From positions 263,054-327,053 of the forward strand of contig NZ_OCTU01000001.1 in NCBI RefSeq assembly GCF_900232945.1: a stretch of DNA of 64,000 nt. The letters are read 5' to 3'. The notes under the pieces are model-generated. The model was given only the letters and a program-made list of their open reading frames with translations. It was not told where the DNA came from and made no database searches. The position numbers were made by a program, and so were the translations under genes. This document shows positions 1 through 8,492 of this stretch, piece by piece. Each line of letters begins with the position of its first letter. Positions within the stretch are counted from its first letter, which is position 1. The DNA comes from Urinicoccus timonensis. GTDB lineage: Bacteria > Bacillota > Clostridia > Tissierellales > Peptoniphilaceae.

Positions 1-180
1 CTCTATGCCATAGGTTTACCCTATCTCTACCTGATTTTAACCAGGATCAATGGCCTCCCCATGACCCTGGCTTCCAGCCTCAAGGCTGGCATGGTTCCCT
101 TTATTATCCCAGACCTGGTCAAGGCCCTCTTGGCTGCCATCCTAGGGCCAAAAATCCTATCTGCTTTAAATCGAAACTAG
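1..180 (+). CDS. bioY: BioY-type biotin transporter, C-terminal fragment (cut by window edge)
   Basis: The last 59 codons of an open frame enter from the left edge and stop with TAG. The translation has a hydrophobic stretch, a loop with Gly-Met-Val-Pro-Phe, then Pro-Asp-Leu-Val-Lys-Ala and an Ala/Leu-rich helix. This matches the end of BioY, the substrate-binding membrane subunit of ECF-type biotin importers, where the sequence is usually F(I/L)PGDxxKA. Only the C-terminus is visible, so the assignment rests on this tail pattern. The following gene has its own promoter, so this is the last gene of its transcript. Confidence 0.6.
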   Translation, partial: LYAIGLPYLYLILTRINGLPMTLASSLKAGMVPFIIPDLVKALLAAILGPKILSALNRN

Positions 181-194
181 CTGTCTGGGATTGA

Positions 195-223
195 TTGTCT
201 TTAAAATTTTCCTATGCTATACT
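195..223 (+). promoter_or_regulatory. Sigma-A promoter for the cysteine hydrolase gene
   Basis: TTGTCT (195-200), a 17-bp spacer and TATACT (218-223) sit about 38 bp upstream of the chosen ATG at 261. The in-frame upstream start at 195 would lie inside this promoter, which supports the later start. Confidence 0.65.
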
Positions 224-260
224 TGCATTAAAGACACATCCCAACCATAAGGAGGTTTAT

Positions 261-959
261 ATGAAACTCGACCGTAAATACGTATCTTTTTATTATGACC
301 AAGTGGAAGATTTCCCGGACTATAAAATTGATCCCAAAAAAACCATGCTTTTACTTATTGACCTGCAAAATGAATTCTGCCACCTCGAAGGCAAGGAGGC
401 CCAAGAATTTAAGGCCGCCGGCGTTTGGGACCAATGGAAGCCCTATTTTGACCACATGGAAAATACCACTATCCCCAATGCCAAAAAGCTCCTAGACTTC
501 TTCCGGGCCAACAATCTACCCGTTAGCTTTGGACGGATTGCCTGCTTGAGAGAAGATGGAGAAGACCGGTCCCCAGTCCAAAAGTCTGAAGGCTGGAATA
601 ACATGCTCATGCCTGTAGACTCTTGGGCCGCCCAAATGGTGGACGAACTGGCCCCCATTAAAAATGAAATCGTGGTGAATAAGACCACAGATTCCGTAAC
701 GACAGGAACCAACTACCTACAACTTCTTCGTTACATGGGGATCACCACTGTAGTGGTTGGGGGAATTGTAACCGACCAATGTGTTGCTTCCACTGTCCGG
801 GGCCTGGCTGATGAAGGACTCCAAGTCCTAACTGTGGAAGATGCCTGCGCTTCAGCAGATATGGCCCTCCATGATGCTGAGCTTAAAATCATGAATGTCA
901 TCTACACCTATGTAGTCAAAACCCAAGAGGCCATTGACCTCATCCAAAAAGAACTATAA
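261..959 (+). CDS. Cysteine hydrolase of the isochorismatase/nicotinamidase superfamily
   Basis: A 232-residue cytoplasmic hydrolase. The start at 261 is set by AAGGAGG 5-6 nt upstream. Superfamily triad positions are visible: Asp in LLIDLQNEF (about residue 33), a Lys in VVNKTTDSV, and the nucleophile Cys in VTDQCVAST. Family members hydrolyse amides or vinyl ethers (nicotinamide, isochorismate, N-carbamoyl amines). It has a longer N-terminus and a Trp-rich insertion compared with PncA-type nicotinamidases, so the substrate is not assigned. It stands alone, between its own promoter and a terminator. Confidence 0.85.
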   Translation: MKLDRKYVSFYYDQVEDFPDYKIDPKKTMLLLIDLQNEFCHLEGKEAQEFKAAGVWDQWKPYFDHMENTTIPNAKKLLDFFRANNLPVSFGRIACLREDGEDRSPVQKSEGWNNMLMPVDSWAAQMVDELAPIKNEIVVNKTTDSVTTGTNYLQLLRYMGITTVVVGGIVTDQCVASTVRGLADEGLQVLTVEDACASADMALHDAELKIMNVIYTYVVKTQEAIDLIQKEL

Positions 960-962
960 TTT

Positions 963-997
963 AAAAAGCAAGGGCATCAAGGTCCTTGCTTTTTTAT
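963..997 (+). terminator. Rho-independent terminator after the cysteine hydrolase
   Basis: AAGCAAGG (967-974) pairs with CCTTGCTT (984-991) and is followed by a T run. Confidence 0.85.
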
Positions 998-1005
998 TGG
1001 ACACA

Positions 1006-1041
1006 AAAATAGGTGGCTCCACTTGGGGCCACCTATTTTTC
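1006..1041. terminator. Second, bidirectional terminator hairpin
   Basis: AAAATAGGTGGC (1006-1017) pairs with GCCACCTATTTT (about 1028-1039). There are A and T runs on the two sides, so it can work on both strands. The stretch from here to the next gene end (1175) is AT-rich and shows nothing else recognisable. Confidence 0.7.
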
Positions 1042-1174
1042 TCCTTAGAGAGTATATGTTTGAGAGAAAGTTAAATAGAGAAATCTTGTTACTCTATAAT
1101 TAGTATAGACCATTTCATTTTGATAGTCAATATTAATTTCAAAATTATTTTTTATTTCTCTCACTCTTCTATCC

Positions 1175-1423
1175 CTAGCCCAAAACCAGGTAGCCCAGGC
1201 TCATAATAAGGAAAAAACTCCCTATTAGGACCAGGTTTAAAAGTCCAAAGACTAGGTTTTTATTCCGGATAGAGGCAAAAACTCCTAAAAGTCCCAACAG
1301 GGGACAGATATATAGGCTGGTAAAACCCAAGGGTCGGGCATGGCCAATCCAGGCATCCTTAAAAATCCAGCTGACAAGTAGGGCCAGGCTTACTTTTTCC
1401 AAGTTTTTCATAATTTTTGTCAT
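1175..1423 (-). CDS. Small hypothetical membrane protein (82 aa)
   Basis: Not recognised. The 82-residue product is strongly hydrophobic, with about three predicted membrane segments (roughly residues 10-22, 33-50 and 57-80). AAGGAG lies 8-9 nt upstream of the ATG on the minus strand, which supports real translation. No cysteine pairs, catalytic motifs or charged domains are visible. It ends before two back-to-back terminators and follows the DAACS carrier on the same strand, so it may be monocistronic or co-transcribed by read-through. Confidence 0.5.
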   Translation of the reverse strand: MTKIMKNLEKVSLALLVSWIFKDAWIGHARPLGFTSLYICPLLGLLGVFASIRNKNLVFGLLNLVLIGSFFLIMSLGYLVLG

Positions 1424-1515
1424 CTTAAATTCTCCTTCCCCAAGGCCGTAAAATTTTTGCCTTATTTATAGCTTTAGTTTAGCAAACTGGACCTTCTCTT
1501 GTCAATTTTTCTATG

Positions 1516-1544
1516 AAAAAAGGACCTCTTGCTTGAGGTCCCTT
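1516..1544 (-). terminator. Terminator of the DAACS carrier gene
   Basis: On the minus strand GGACCTC and GAGGTCC (1522-1528/1535-1541) form the stem, followed by a six-T run (1516-1521). Confidence 0.75.
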
Positions 1545-1547
1545 GTT

Positions 1548-2741
1548 TTATGCTTCTTTTGCTTGTTTGGCCTTTTCTCTTTTAAAGATTCCCGTTACCA
1601 TTAGGGCAATGGCCCCATCTCCTGTAATGTTGCAGGCTGTTCCAAAGCTATCTTGGAGGGCAAAAATAGACAGGATCAAGGCTGTACCTGTGTTGTCAAA
1701 ATGAAGGACAGAGGTAATAAGACCCAGACTGGCTACAACAGTTCCTCCAGGAACTCCAGGAGCCGCAATGGCAAAAATTCCCAACAAGAGAATGAATAAA
1801 ATCATGGAATTGGCTGGGGGAAGTTGACCATAGAGGATTTGGGAAACCACCATAACAAAGAAGGTTTCTGTTAATACAGACCCACAAAGATGGGTGTTGG
1901 AACAAAGGGGAATGACAAAGTCCCGAATTTTAGGGTCCAAAACTGTGGATTTTCGAGCGCAAGCCAGGGCTACAGGCACTGTTGCTGCTGAAGACATGGT
2001 TCCTACAGCTGTCATATAGGCTGGGACATAGTGCTTAAAGACCTCCTTGGGAGAGGACTTGGACAGGATGCCTCCAAGGCTGTAAAGAAGGGCCATCCAG
2101 ATAAAGTGTCCCGCAAGGACGATGAAGATGACCTTGATAAAGACGGGGAATTGACTTAGGAGGACTCCCTCATAGGCCAATTCTGCAAAGGTAGCCGCAA
2201 TGTAAACTGGCAGGATGGTAATAACAACTTTTTCTACAATAGTCAGGACAATTTGATTTAACTCCATCAAGAGATTTTCCCAGGTCTTGGACTGGGTCCA
2301 AATCACTGCAATCCCAAATAAGATGGCTGTAATCAAGGCCGTCATAACGGGCATGATGGGAGCAATTTCCAGTTTAAAGACTGCTTCTGGGATTTGGGCT
2401 CCTTGGGCTACGGCTGATTGGATGTGGAGGTTGGGGATAATGGCCTGGCCTGCCAAGAAACTGAAGCAAGCAGCCCCCACTGAGGACAGGTAACAAATAA
2501 TCAGGGTTACTGTTAGGATCTTTCCTGCAGATTCCTTTAAGGATACAATAGCCGGGGTAATAAAACCCAGGATGATTAGGGGAACAATGTAGCCGATAAA
2601 GTCTCCCATAATTTGTTTGATGGCGTCAACCACCTGGATGACTGAGGGACCTGCAGACTTTCCTAAAAGAATCCCCACGATAATGGCTACTAATAACTTA
2701 AATAATAGAGAATGAAAAAATCCTTGCTTCTTTTTTTCCAT
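1548..2741 (-). CDS. Dicarboxylate/amino acid:cation symporter (DAACS family)
   Basis: A 397-residue inner-membrane carrier with the Glt/SstT fold. Visible landmarks are the N-terminal membrane helices, a Ser-rich re-entrant hairpin (GTMSSAATVPVAL, about residue 245), a second hairpin (PGVPGGTVVASLG, about 330) and the substrate-binding transmembrane helix with QDSFGTACNITGDG near the end. The family imports glutamate, aspartate, serine/threonine or C4-dicarboxylates with Na+ or H+. The Asn/Gly/Asp pattern in the last helix fits amino-acid transport, but the exact substrate cannot be read. It has its own terminator and likely its own promoter. Confidence 0.88.
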   Translation of the reverse strand: MEKKKQGFFHSLLFKLLVAIIVGILLGKSAGPSVIQVVDAIKQIMGDFIGYIVPLIILGFITPAIVSLKESAGKILTVTLIICYLSSVGAACFSFLAGQAIIPNLHIQSAVAQGAQIPEAVFKLEIAPIMPVMTALITAILFGIAVIWTQSKTWENLLMELNQIVLTIVEKVVITILPVYIAATFAELAYEGVLLSQFPVFIKVIFIVLAGHFIWMALLYSLGGILSKSSPKEVFKHYVPAYMTAVGTMSSAATVPVALACARKSTVLDPKIRDFVIPLCSNTHLCGSVLTETFFVMVVSQILYGQLPPANSMILFILLLGIFAIAAPGVPGGTVVASLGLITSVLHFDNTGTALILSIFALQDSFGTACNITGDGAIALMVTGIFKREKAKQAKEA

Positions 2742-2888
2742 AAATATGCTCCTCTCAAGATTTATTTCTATGGTAAAATTTATTATATCATAAGAAATAA
2801 AGCTTTCTTTGGAAAATTTTAAAATCTTAACAGAGATTTAACAGGCCATCCTGTATAGTATTCTTAAAATAAATTTTAGGAGGATTTT

Positions 2889-4016
2889 ATGAATTTAAAA
2901 CGTACCAGCATTGCCCTATCCTTGGCAATGACCAGTTTACTTAGCCTAACGGCATGTCAAGCAAAAAACACCCCAGGAAATGCTCCTGGACAAGGCCAAG
3001 CCATGGAAAGTGTTCCAGCTGATGACCAAATGATGGCCTCTGATTTTATAGCCAGTGAAAGTTCTTTGGGTCACCAAGACAAGTATGAATTTCCCGGTTT
3101 AGGTCTTAACTTTACCCTTCCCCAATCCCTACAAGACCAAGCCAAAAACCTGGACCTGGGCCTATTCACCGATGAAATGCCCGATAGTAAAAACCCTAAA
3201 GAACTAGGCCATGCCCAAGTTTTATTTAAGGCCATGAACGAGGAAGAAAAAAAGGCTGTCGTCAAGAAGGTGGGAACTGAATATGAAGATTGGTTCAAGG
3301 GTTTAAAACCCCTAGGCGCCCTAGGAGTTTACAAGGCCTCCATGAAGGACCAATTGGATGAGTTAACCTCTTGTGACCAACATAAGATTTTAGGAGAAAG
3401 CCCTGACAAACAATACATCTATGTTCAAAGTATTAACTCCAAGGCTGACCCCGCCTTTATCCAAGACTTCCAAAAAACTCAAGTTAGTCTATCCCAAATG
3501 GAAGAATATGATGGAATCAGTGCCTTCTATCCTTCCGGACTAAGAAAGAATGTTGCCAATATTGCCCCCTTTAAAACAGTGGACATCAATGGTAAAGAAT
3601 TTAGCTCAGACCAATTAAGTAAAAACAAGCTCACCATGGTAAATGTCTTTGCAACCTGGTGTGGTCCCTGTGTCAAGGAAATTCCTGAATTGGCCAAGCT
3701 CCACCAAGATTTAGCTGACAAGGGCTTTGGGGTAATTGGTGTCGTAACCGATACTGGAGAAAAAAGCCCTGGCCGGGAAGAAAGTTTGGAAAAGGCAAAG
3801 TTGATCCAAGACAAAACCAAGGCTTCCTACCCCTTCCTAGTACCAGACAAGGGACAAATGAATGGTCGTCTAGATGGAATTGATGCCATGCCTGAAACCT
3901 TTTTTGTGGACAGCCAAGGAAATATTGTGGGAGACACCTACAGTGGAGCCCATACCTATGATGAATGGAAGGCCATTGTAGAAAAAGAAATGGCCAAGCT
4001 GGACCAAGGAAAGTAA
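2889..4016 (+). CDS. Lipoprotein with C-terminal TlpA/redoxin-like thioredoxin domain
   Basis: A 375-residue exported lipoprotein. It has a signal peptide with lipobox LTAC (lipidated Cys about 23), then a roughly 200-residue N-terminal domain I do not recognise, then a TlpA-type thioredoxin fold from about residue 220. The active site is WCGPC and a cis-Pro lies in the AMPETFFVD stretch. Membrane-anchored TlpA proteins reduce extracytoplasmic disulfides. TAGGAGG precedes the ATG. The next four genes follow within a few bases, so this is the first gene of a redox operon. No CcdA/DsbD partner is present; the adjacent Fe-S membrane proteins are candidate electron donors (inference). Confidence 0.85.
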   Translation: MNLKRTSIALSLAMTSLLSLTACQAKNTPGNAPGQGQAMESVPADDQMMASDFIASESSLGHQDKYEFPGLGLNFTLPQSLQDQAKNLDLGLFTDEMPDSKNPKELGHAQVLFKAMNEEEKKAVVKKVGTEYEDWFKGLKPLGALGVYKASMKDQLDELTSCDQHKILGESPDKQYIYVQSINSKADPAFIQDFQKTQVSLSQMEEYDGISAFYPSGLRKNVANIAPFKTVDINGKEFSSDQLSKNKLTMVNVFATWCGPCVKEIPELAKLHQDLADKGFGVIGVVTDTGEKSPGREESLEKAKLIQDKTKASYPFLVPDKGQMNGRLDGIDAMPETFFVDSQGNIVGDTYSGAHTYDEWKAIVEKEMAKLDQGK

Positions 4017-4021
4017 GCCCT

Positions 4022-4180
4022 ATGAGAGAATTTTTGCATGGCCTTTGGGCCAAAAAAGTTGCCCTGGTCTTGGTCTTGGCCTCAGTGGCCATGGTCTACC
4101 AGGGCTGGCAAAGGGGCGAGGTCCAGGTGGTCTTTGAAAAGGCCGTAAGGATTTGTATGGAGTGTATCGGCATTGGATAA
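4022..4180 (+). CDS. CD1871A-type small membrane protein with C-terminal CxxC
   Basis: A 52-residue protein with a basic N-terminus, one transmembrane helix (about 11-27) and a C-terminal tail with CMECIGIG. This matches the small 'CD1871A family CXXC motif-containing' proteins that accompany 4Fe-4S membrane proteins in clostridia. The function is unknown. The CxxC could relay electrons or bind metal at the membrane face. The stop overlaps the next gene's TTG start by 8 bp, indicating translational coupling. It starts 5 bp after the lipoprotein stop. Confidence 0.75.
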   Translation: MREFLHGLWAKKVALVLVLASVAMVYQGWQRGEVQVVFEKAVRICMECIGIG

Positions 4181-5045
4181 GAAACTTTCCCTCTCAGAAA
4201 AAATCCGCCACTGGGTCCAAGGGCTTTTTGCCCTGACCACCAATGGTCACCTTTCCGGCTTTGTCACTGGATCCATTTACAAGGGTCCTGGCAAGCACCT
4301 TTGTGTCCCAGGGATGAATTGTTATTCTTGCCCCGGGGCCTATGGGTCCTGCCCTATTGGGTCCCTCCAGGCAGTGATGGGATCTTACAAGTACTCCTTT
4401 TCCTACTATGTCCTGGGGGTTATCCTCTTTTTCGGGGCCCTATTTGGTCGTCTGGTCTGTGGCTTCTTGTGTCCCTTTGGCCTGGTCCAAGACCTGCTCC
4501 ACAAGATCCCTTCAAAGAAAATAAAAACCTTCCGGGGCGACTTTTGGCTTAGAAAGGCCAAGTACCTTATCTTACTGGTCTTTGTCTTGATTCTTCCCCT
4601 TTTTGTCACAGACTTTTTAGGCCAGGGAGCCCCTTTCTTTTGTAAGTACTTATGTCCTGTAGGGACTTTGGAAGGAGGACTTTTCCTAGTCCTCCTCCGG
4701 CCCACCATGCGGTCGGCTATTGGTTGGCTCTACCTGTGGAAAAATCTTATTTTAATCTTAGTTATTGTGGCCTCAGTCCTAATCTACCGACCTTTTTGCA
4801 AGTATATGTGTCCCCTAGGGGCCATCTACTCCTTTTTCAACCGCCACGCCCTCTTTTCCTACCATGTAGACCTGGCCTCCTGTGTTCATTGCGGAGCCTG
4901 TGCCCGGGCCTGCCAAATGAATGTCCACCCCACGGAAAATATCAATGACCCCGAGTGCATTCGCTGTGGTCGCTGTAAGTCTGTTTGTCCTAAATCTTGT
5001 ATTGACAGGGGATTTTTCCTGAAAGAAAAAAGTCCCCAAAAGTAA
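4173..5045 (+). CDS. NapH/YccM-like membrane polyferredoxin (4Fe-4S binding)
   Basis: A 290-residue membrane iron-sulfur protein. The TTG start at 4173 has GGAG about 10 nt upstream and overlaps the preceding small CxxC gene. An N-terminal Cys cluster (CVPGMNCYSCPGAYGSCPIG, about 40-60) is followed by four to five membrane helices. These carry repeated Cys-Pro loops (CGFLCPFG, CKYLCPVG, CKYMCPLG). Two C-terminal ferredoxin motifs (CVHCGACARAC and CIRCGRCKSVC) follow. NapH-type proteins move electrons between quinol or ferredoxin and partner redox proteins across the membrane. Here the partners are probably the small CxxC protein and the thioredoxin-like lipoprotein (inference). Confidence 0.85.
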   Translation: MDKKLSLSEKIRHWVQGLFALTTNGHLSGFVTGSIYKGPGKHLCVPGMNCYSCPGAYGSCPIGSLQAVMGSYKYSFSYYVLGVILFFGALFGRLVCGFLCPFGLVQDLLHKIPSKKIKTFRGDFWLRKAKYLILLVFVLILPLFVTDFLGQGAPFFCKYLCPVGTLEGGLFLVLLRPTMRSAIGWLYLWKNLILILVIVASVLIYRPFCKYMCPLGAIYSFFNRHALFSYHVDLASCVHCGACARACQMNVHPTENINDPECIRCGRCKSVCPKSCIDRGFFLKEKSPQK

Positions 5046-5055
5046 AGGAGGTCCC

Positions 5056-5730
5056 ATGCGTTTACTTGTAGTTGAAGATGAAGTCACTCTTTGTAAGACC
5101 ATAGCCAAGGGGCTCCACCTCAGTGGCTACGAGGTGGACCAGGCCTATGATGGCCTATCTGCCCTGGACAAGGTCCTGACCGAATCCTATGACCTGGTGC
5201 TTTTGGACCTGTCCCTACCCAAAATGGATGGTATGGACCTTTTAAGCCACTTCCGGGAAAGGGACCAAACCACACCAGTTTTGATCCTGTCGGCCCGGAG
5301 CCAAATTGAAGACAAGGTTCAAGGATTGGACCAGGGGGCCAACGACTACTTAACCAAGCCCTTTTCTTTTGATGAATTGGAAGCCCGGGTCCGGAGCCTA
5401 ACCCGTCGAAAGTTCAAGCAAGAAGACCCCCTTTTAGTCTGTGGAGACCTTTCTTTTGACACCCTGTCTCGGACAGCCAAGGCCAAGGGCCAGGTCCTCA
5501 AGCTCACCCGCAAAGAAGCAGGTATTCTAGAATACCTCCTCTTACACCAGGGGTCTATTGTCAGCCAGGAAGACCTCATTAGCCATATTTGGGACGAAAA
5601 TGTGGACCCCTTTTCGAATTCCATCCGGGTCCACATGTCCTCCCTAAGGAAAAAAATTCGCCAGGTCCTCCAAACTGACCCCATTCGAAATAAAATCGGT
5701 CAAGGATATGTATTGGAAGAAAAACAATGA
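5056..5730 (+). CDS. OmpR-family response regulator
   Basis: A 224-residue two-component regulator. The receiver domain (1-115) has the acidic pocket near residues 8-9, phospho-acceptor Asp in LVLLDLSLPKMDG (about 51) and Lys in YLTKPFS (about 100). A winged-helix DNA-binding domain follows (about 125-222). AAAGGAGG lies before the ATG. The histidine kinase gene overlaps by 4 bp (ATGA), so the two are a pair. Being the fourth gene of the redox operon, it probably regulates that operon in response to an envelope redox or metal signal (inference). Confidence 0.92.
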   Translation: MRLLVVEDEVTLCKTIAKGLHLSGYEVDQAYDGLSALDKVLTESYDLVLLDLSLPKMDGMDLLSHFRERDQTTPVLILSARSQIEDKVQGLDQGANDYLTKPFSFDELEARVRSLTRRKFKQEDPLLVCGDLSFDTLSRTAKAKGQVLKLTRKEAGILEYLLLHQGSIVSQEDLISHIWDENVDPFSNSIRVHMSSLRKKIRQVLQTDPIRNKIGQGYVLEEKQ

Positions 5731-6854
5731 AAAAACCTCTTTCCCTTAAAATGCGCTTTGCCCTGATCCTGGGTCTTATGATCCTGGCCACAGGCATTGC
5801 CAGTTATTTTTTACAAAAACATGCCATTAACCAGGAGCTCAACCTCCTCCAGGAAAAAATTATGGACCAAATCCTAAAAGACCAGGTCAAAGACATGGGC
5901 CAGACCCTGATTATTGTTCCTGAAGTTAAGGAGCTCTTTCAAGGAGCCCAGGAAAAGGTCCAAATCCAAGCCACCTTGTCCACCCTCTTGGTGGTGGTCC
6001 TAGGGAGCCTGGCCACCTACTTCCTGGCCCGGAGGAGCCTAAAACCCTTGGAAAGGCTTATTGACCATATGAAGGACCGGGAGATGAAAAACCTGTCCAA
6101 ACCCCTGCCCAGCCAGGGCCTGCCTGGAGAAATTGCCGATTTGACCCAATCCTACAACCACCTTTTAAAGAGGTTGGATGGGGTCTTCCAACAGCAAAGG
6201 CAATTTTCTGCTGCAGCGGCCCATGAGCTCAAGACTCCCTTGGCCGTTTTACAGACCAGGCTGGACGTTTTTAACAAGCTGGAAAACCACCAGGAAAGTG
6301 ACTATGAAGAAATCCTTTCCGACATCCAAGACCAGGTCCAAAGGATGACCCAGCTGGTCAACCACCTCTTGACCCTTATGGATACAGAAAATTTGGAAAA
6401 AAATGACCTGGTAGACCTCTATGATCTTTTTGACGAAGTCTTTTGTGACCTTATGCCCTTGGCAGAAAAAACAGGACTTTGTCTCCAATTAGAAGGAGAC
6501 CATGCCCAGGTTTATGCCAATGACCTTCTTCTTTACCAGGCTCTCTACAATTTGGTGGAAAATGCCATTAAATACAACAAGCCCGGTGGGTCTGTCCTGG
6601 CCCGAGTCAAGGAGGACCAAGACCAGGTCCTGGTTTCTGTTAAAGATATGGGCATCGGCCTGGCTCCTGAGTCCATCCGAGAAATTTTTACTCCCTTTTA
6701 CCGGGTGGACCCTTCCAGGAGCCGGAAACTTGGAGGCGCTGGCCTGGGCCTGAGCCTGGTCAAGCACATTCTTGACCTCCACCAGGCCACCATCTCCATT
6801 GATAGTCAGCTAGGGTCTTATACTGAGTTTACTATCCATCTTCCAAAAAAATAA
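5727..6854 (+). CDS. Sensor histidine kinase
   Basis: A 375-residue membrane kinase. It has two transmembrane helices (about 11-27 and 72-94) around a short extracytoplasmic loop, a HAMP-like segment, a HisKA dimerisation helix with AAAHELKTPL (phospho-His about 166) and an HATPase_c domain. The N box (NLVENAIKYN), DMGIGL and GGAGLGLSL boxes are present. The external sensor loop is short (about 45 residues) and has no recognisable ligand domain, so sensing may occur in the membrane or through the neighbouring redox proteins. Last gene of the operon. Confidence 0.92.
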   Translation: MKKPLSLKMRFALILGLMILATGIASYFLQKHAINQELNLLQEKIMDQILKDQVKDMGQTLIIVPEVKELFQGAQEKVQIQATLSTLLVVVLGSLATYFLARRSLKPLERLIDHMKDREMKNLSKPLPSQGLPGEIADLTQSYNHLLKRLDGVFQQQRQFSAAAAHELKTPLAVLQTRLDVFNKLENHQESDYEEILSDIQDQVQRMTQLVNHLLTLMDTENLEKNDLVDLYDLFDEVFCDLMPLAEKTGLCLQLEGDHAQVYANDLLLYQALYNLVENAIKYNKPGGSVLARVKEDQDQVLVSVKDMGIGLAPESIREIFTPFYRVDPSRSRKLGGAGLGLSLVKHILDLHQATISIDSQLGSYTEFTIHLPKK

Positions 6855-6859
6855 GTTAA

Positions 6860-6893
6860 GCAAAAAGAATGCCTCAGTGGCATTCTTTTTTTA
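6860..6893 (+). terminator. Terminator of the redox/two-component operon
   Basis: AAAAAGAATGCC (6862-6873) pairs with GGCATTCTTTTT (6879-6890) and is followed by a T run. Confidence 0.9.
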
Positions 6894-7040
6894 GCTATTT
6901 TAATAATTTTTTTCAAAATTAAGGATTGTTTGTCCCACAAATGGGGTAAAATTACCCTAGAATTATCTTTTTTATAGGCTGACTTTTAGGCCAATATCTA
7001 ATCATTGAACCTATTTATTTTGTAAAGGAGTTTTATTATT

Positions 7041-8384
7041 ATGAGTAAGATTGTTTTAATTGGGGCCAACCATGCTGGTACGGCCTGTGCCAATACCATT
7101 TTGGATCATTACCCTGAAAACGAACTCGTTATCTTTGACCAAAATGACAATATTTCCTTTCTAAGCTGTGGGATGGCCCTTTGGATTGGTAGACAAATTA
7201 AAAGTCCCGACGGACTTTTCTATTCTTCCAAGGCCATCTTGGAAAACAAGGGGGCCAAGGTTCACCTGGAAACCCCTGTGGAATCCATTGACTATGACAA
7301 AAAAATTGTCTATGCCCTGGACAAAAATGGGCAAAAAATTGCTGAATCCTATGACAAGTTGGTTTTAGCCACAGGATCCAAACCCATTATCCCCCCTCTA
7401 AAAGGGCTAGACCTGGAAAACATTCAAAAAGTGAAGCGCTTCCAAGATGCCAAGGAAGTGATTGACAAGATTGAAAATGACTATGGTCGGACCATGGAGA
7501 ATGTTGTGGTCGTCGGAGCTGGCTATATTGGAGTAGAATTGGCCGAAGCCTTTAAACGCCTAGGCTACCATACCACCATGATTACCCAACCTGACCGGGT
7601 TTTAAATACCTACTATGACAAGCCCTTTACCGATGCCATGGAAGACAATCTCCGGTCCCACCGGGTTGATGTCCGTTTAAGTGAAAATGTCCTGGCCTTT
7701 GAGGGGAAAAATAAGGTTTCCAAGGTCGTAACGGACAAGGGAAGCTATCCCTGTGATATGGCCTTGATTTGCTGTGGCTTCCTGCCCAATACAGACCTGG
7801 TCCAAGGCCACCTGGACCTGGGAGTCAAGGGAGCCATCTTAACAGACAAGCACCAAGCCACCTCAGACCCCAATGTCTATGCCATTGGCGACTGTACCAC
7901 CATCTTTAGTAATGTCATCGATGACTATGACTACATCGCCCTGGCTTCCAACGCCGTAAGGTCCGGAATTGTTGCCGGCCACAATGTCTGTGGCAACCCC
8001 ATTGAAGCCAACGGAGTCCAAGGGTCCAATGGGATCAAAATCTTTGACCTATCCATGGTCTCCACAGGAGTTACTGTGGAAAGGGCTCAAGCCTTGGGAA
8101 TGGACGTCCTCTATACAGACTTTAAGGCCCTACAAAAACCTGAATTTATCAAGGAAGACAACTATGAAGTTACCATCCGGATTGTCTATGATAAAAATAC
8201 CCGTCAAATCAAGGGGGCCCAACTCATGTCCAAGTATGATATGTCCATGATGATCCACATGTTCAGCCTGGCCATCCAAGAAAAAGTCACCATTGACCGC
8301 CTGTCCTTAACCGACTTTTTCTTCCTGCCCCACTACAACCAACCCTACAACTATATCACCATGGCAGCCCTGTCTGCGGATTAA
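7041..8384 (+). CDS. nox: NADH oxidase (FAD/CoA-disulfide reductase family)
   Basis: A 447-residue flavoprotein. The N-terminal FAD motif is GANHAGTACA, and the redox-active Cys lies in ISFLSCGMALWIG (Cys about 43). A mid-protein NAD(H) Rossmann motif VGAGYIGVELAEA (about 156) is followed by a second FAD motif (VYAIGDC, about 283) and a C-terminal dimerisation domain. The single Cys-SOH type centre is that of water-forming NADH oxidases and CoA-disulfide reductases; length and motif favour NADH oxidase. It would remove O2 and regenerate NAD+ in an anaerobe. AAAGGAG precedes the ATG; it is flanked by terminators and is monocistronic. Confidence 0.85.
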   Translation: MSKIVLIGANHAGTACANTILDHYPENELVIFDQNDNISFLSCGMALWIGRQIKSPDGLFYSSKAILENKGAKVHLETPVESIDYDKKIVYALDKNGQKIAESYDKLVLATGSKPIIPPLKGLDLENIQKVKRFQDAKEVIDKIENDYGRTMENVVVVGAGYIGVELAEAFKRLGYHTTMITQPDRVLNTYYDKPFTDAMEDNLRSHRVDVRLSENVLAFEGKNKVSKVVTDKGSYPCDMALICCGFLPNTDLVQGHLDLGVKGAILTDKHQATSDPNVYAIGDCTTIFSNVIDDYDYIALASNAVRSGIVAGHNVCGNPIEANGVQGSNGIKIFDLSMVSTGVTVERAQALGMDVLYTDFKALQKPEFIKEDNYEVTIRIVYDKNTRQIKGAQLMSKYDMSMMIHMFSLAIQEKVTIDRLSLTDFFFLPHYNQPYNYITMAALSAD

Positions 8385-8403
8385 AAATGGTCTAAAAAGA
8401 AGA

Positions 8404-8437
8404 AAAACCAGGAAGTTTCCACTTCCCGGTTTTTTTA
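8404..8437 (+). terminator. Terminator of the NADH oxidase gene
   Basis: AACCAGGAAG and CTTCCCGGTT form a stem with one mismatch (about 8406-8431), followed by a run of T. Confidence 0.8.
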
Positions 8438-8492
8438 TGCTTTCGAGTCTTTTATACAAGTATCCCCTTGAGGTCTAGGACACCCTAGCTCC

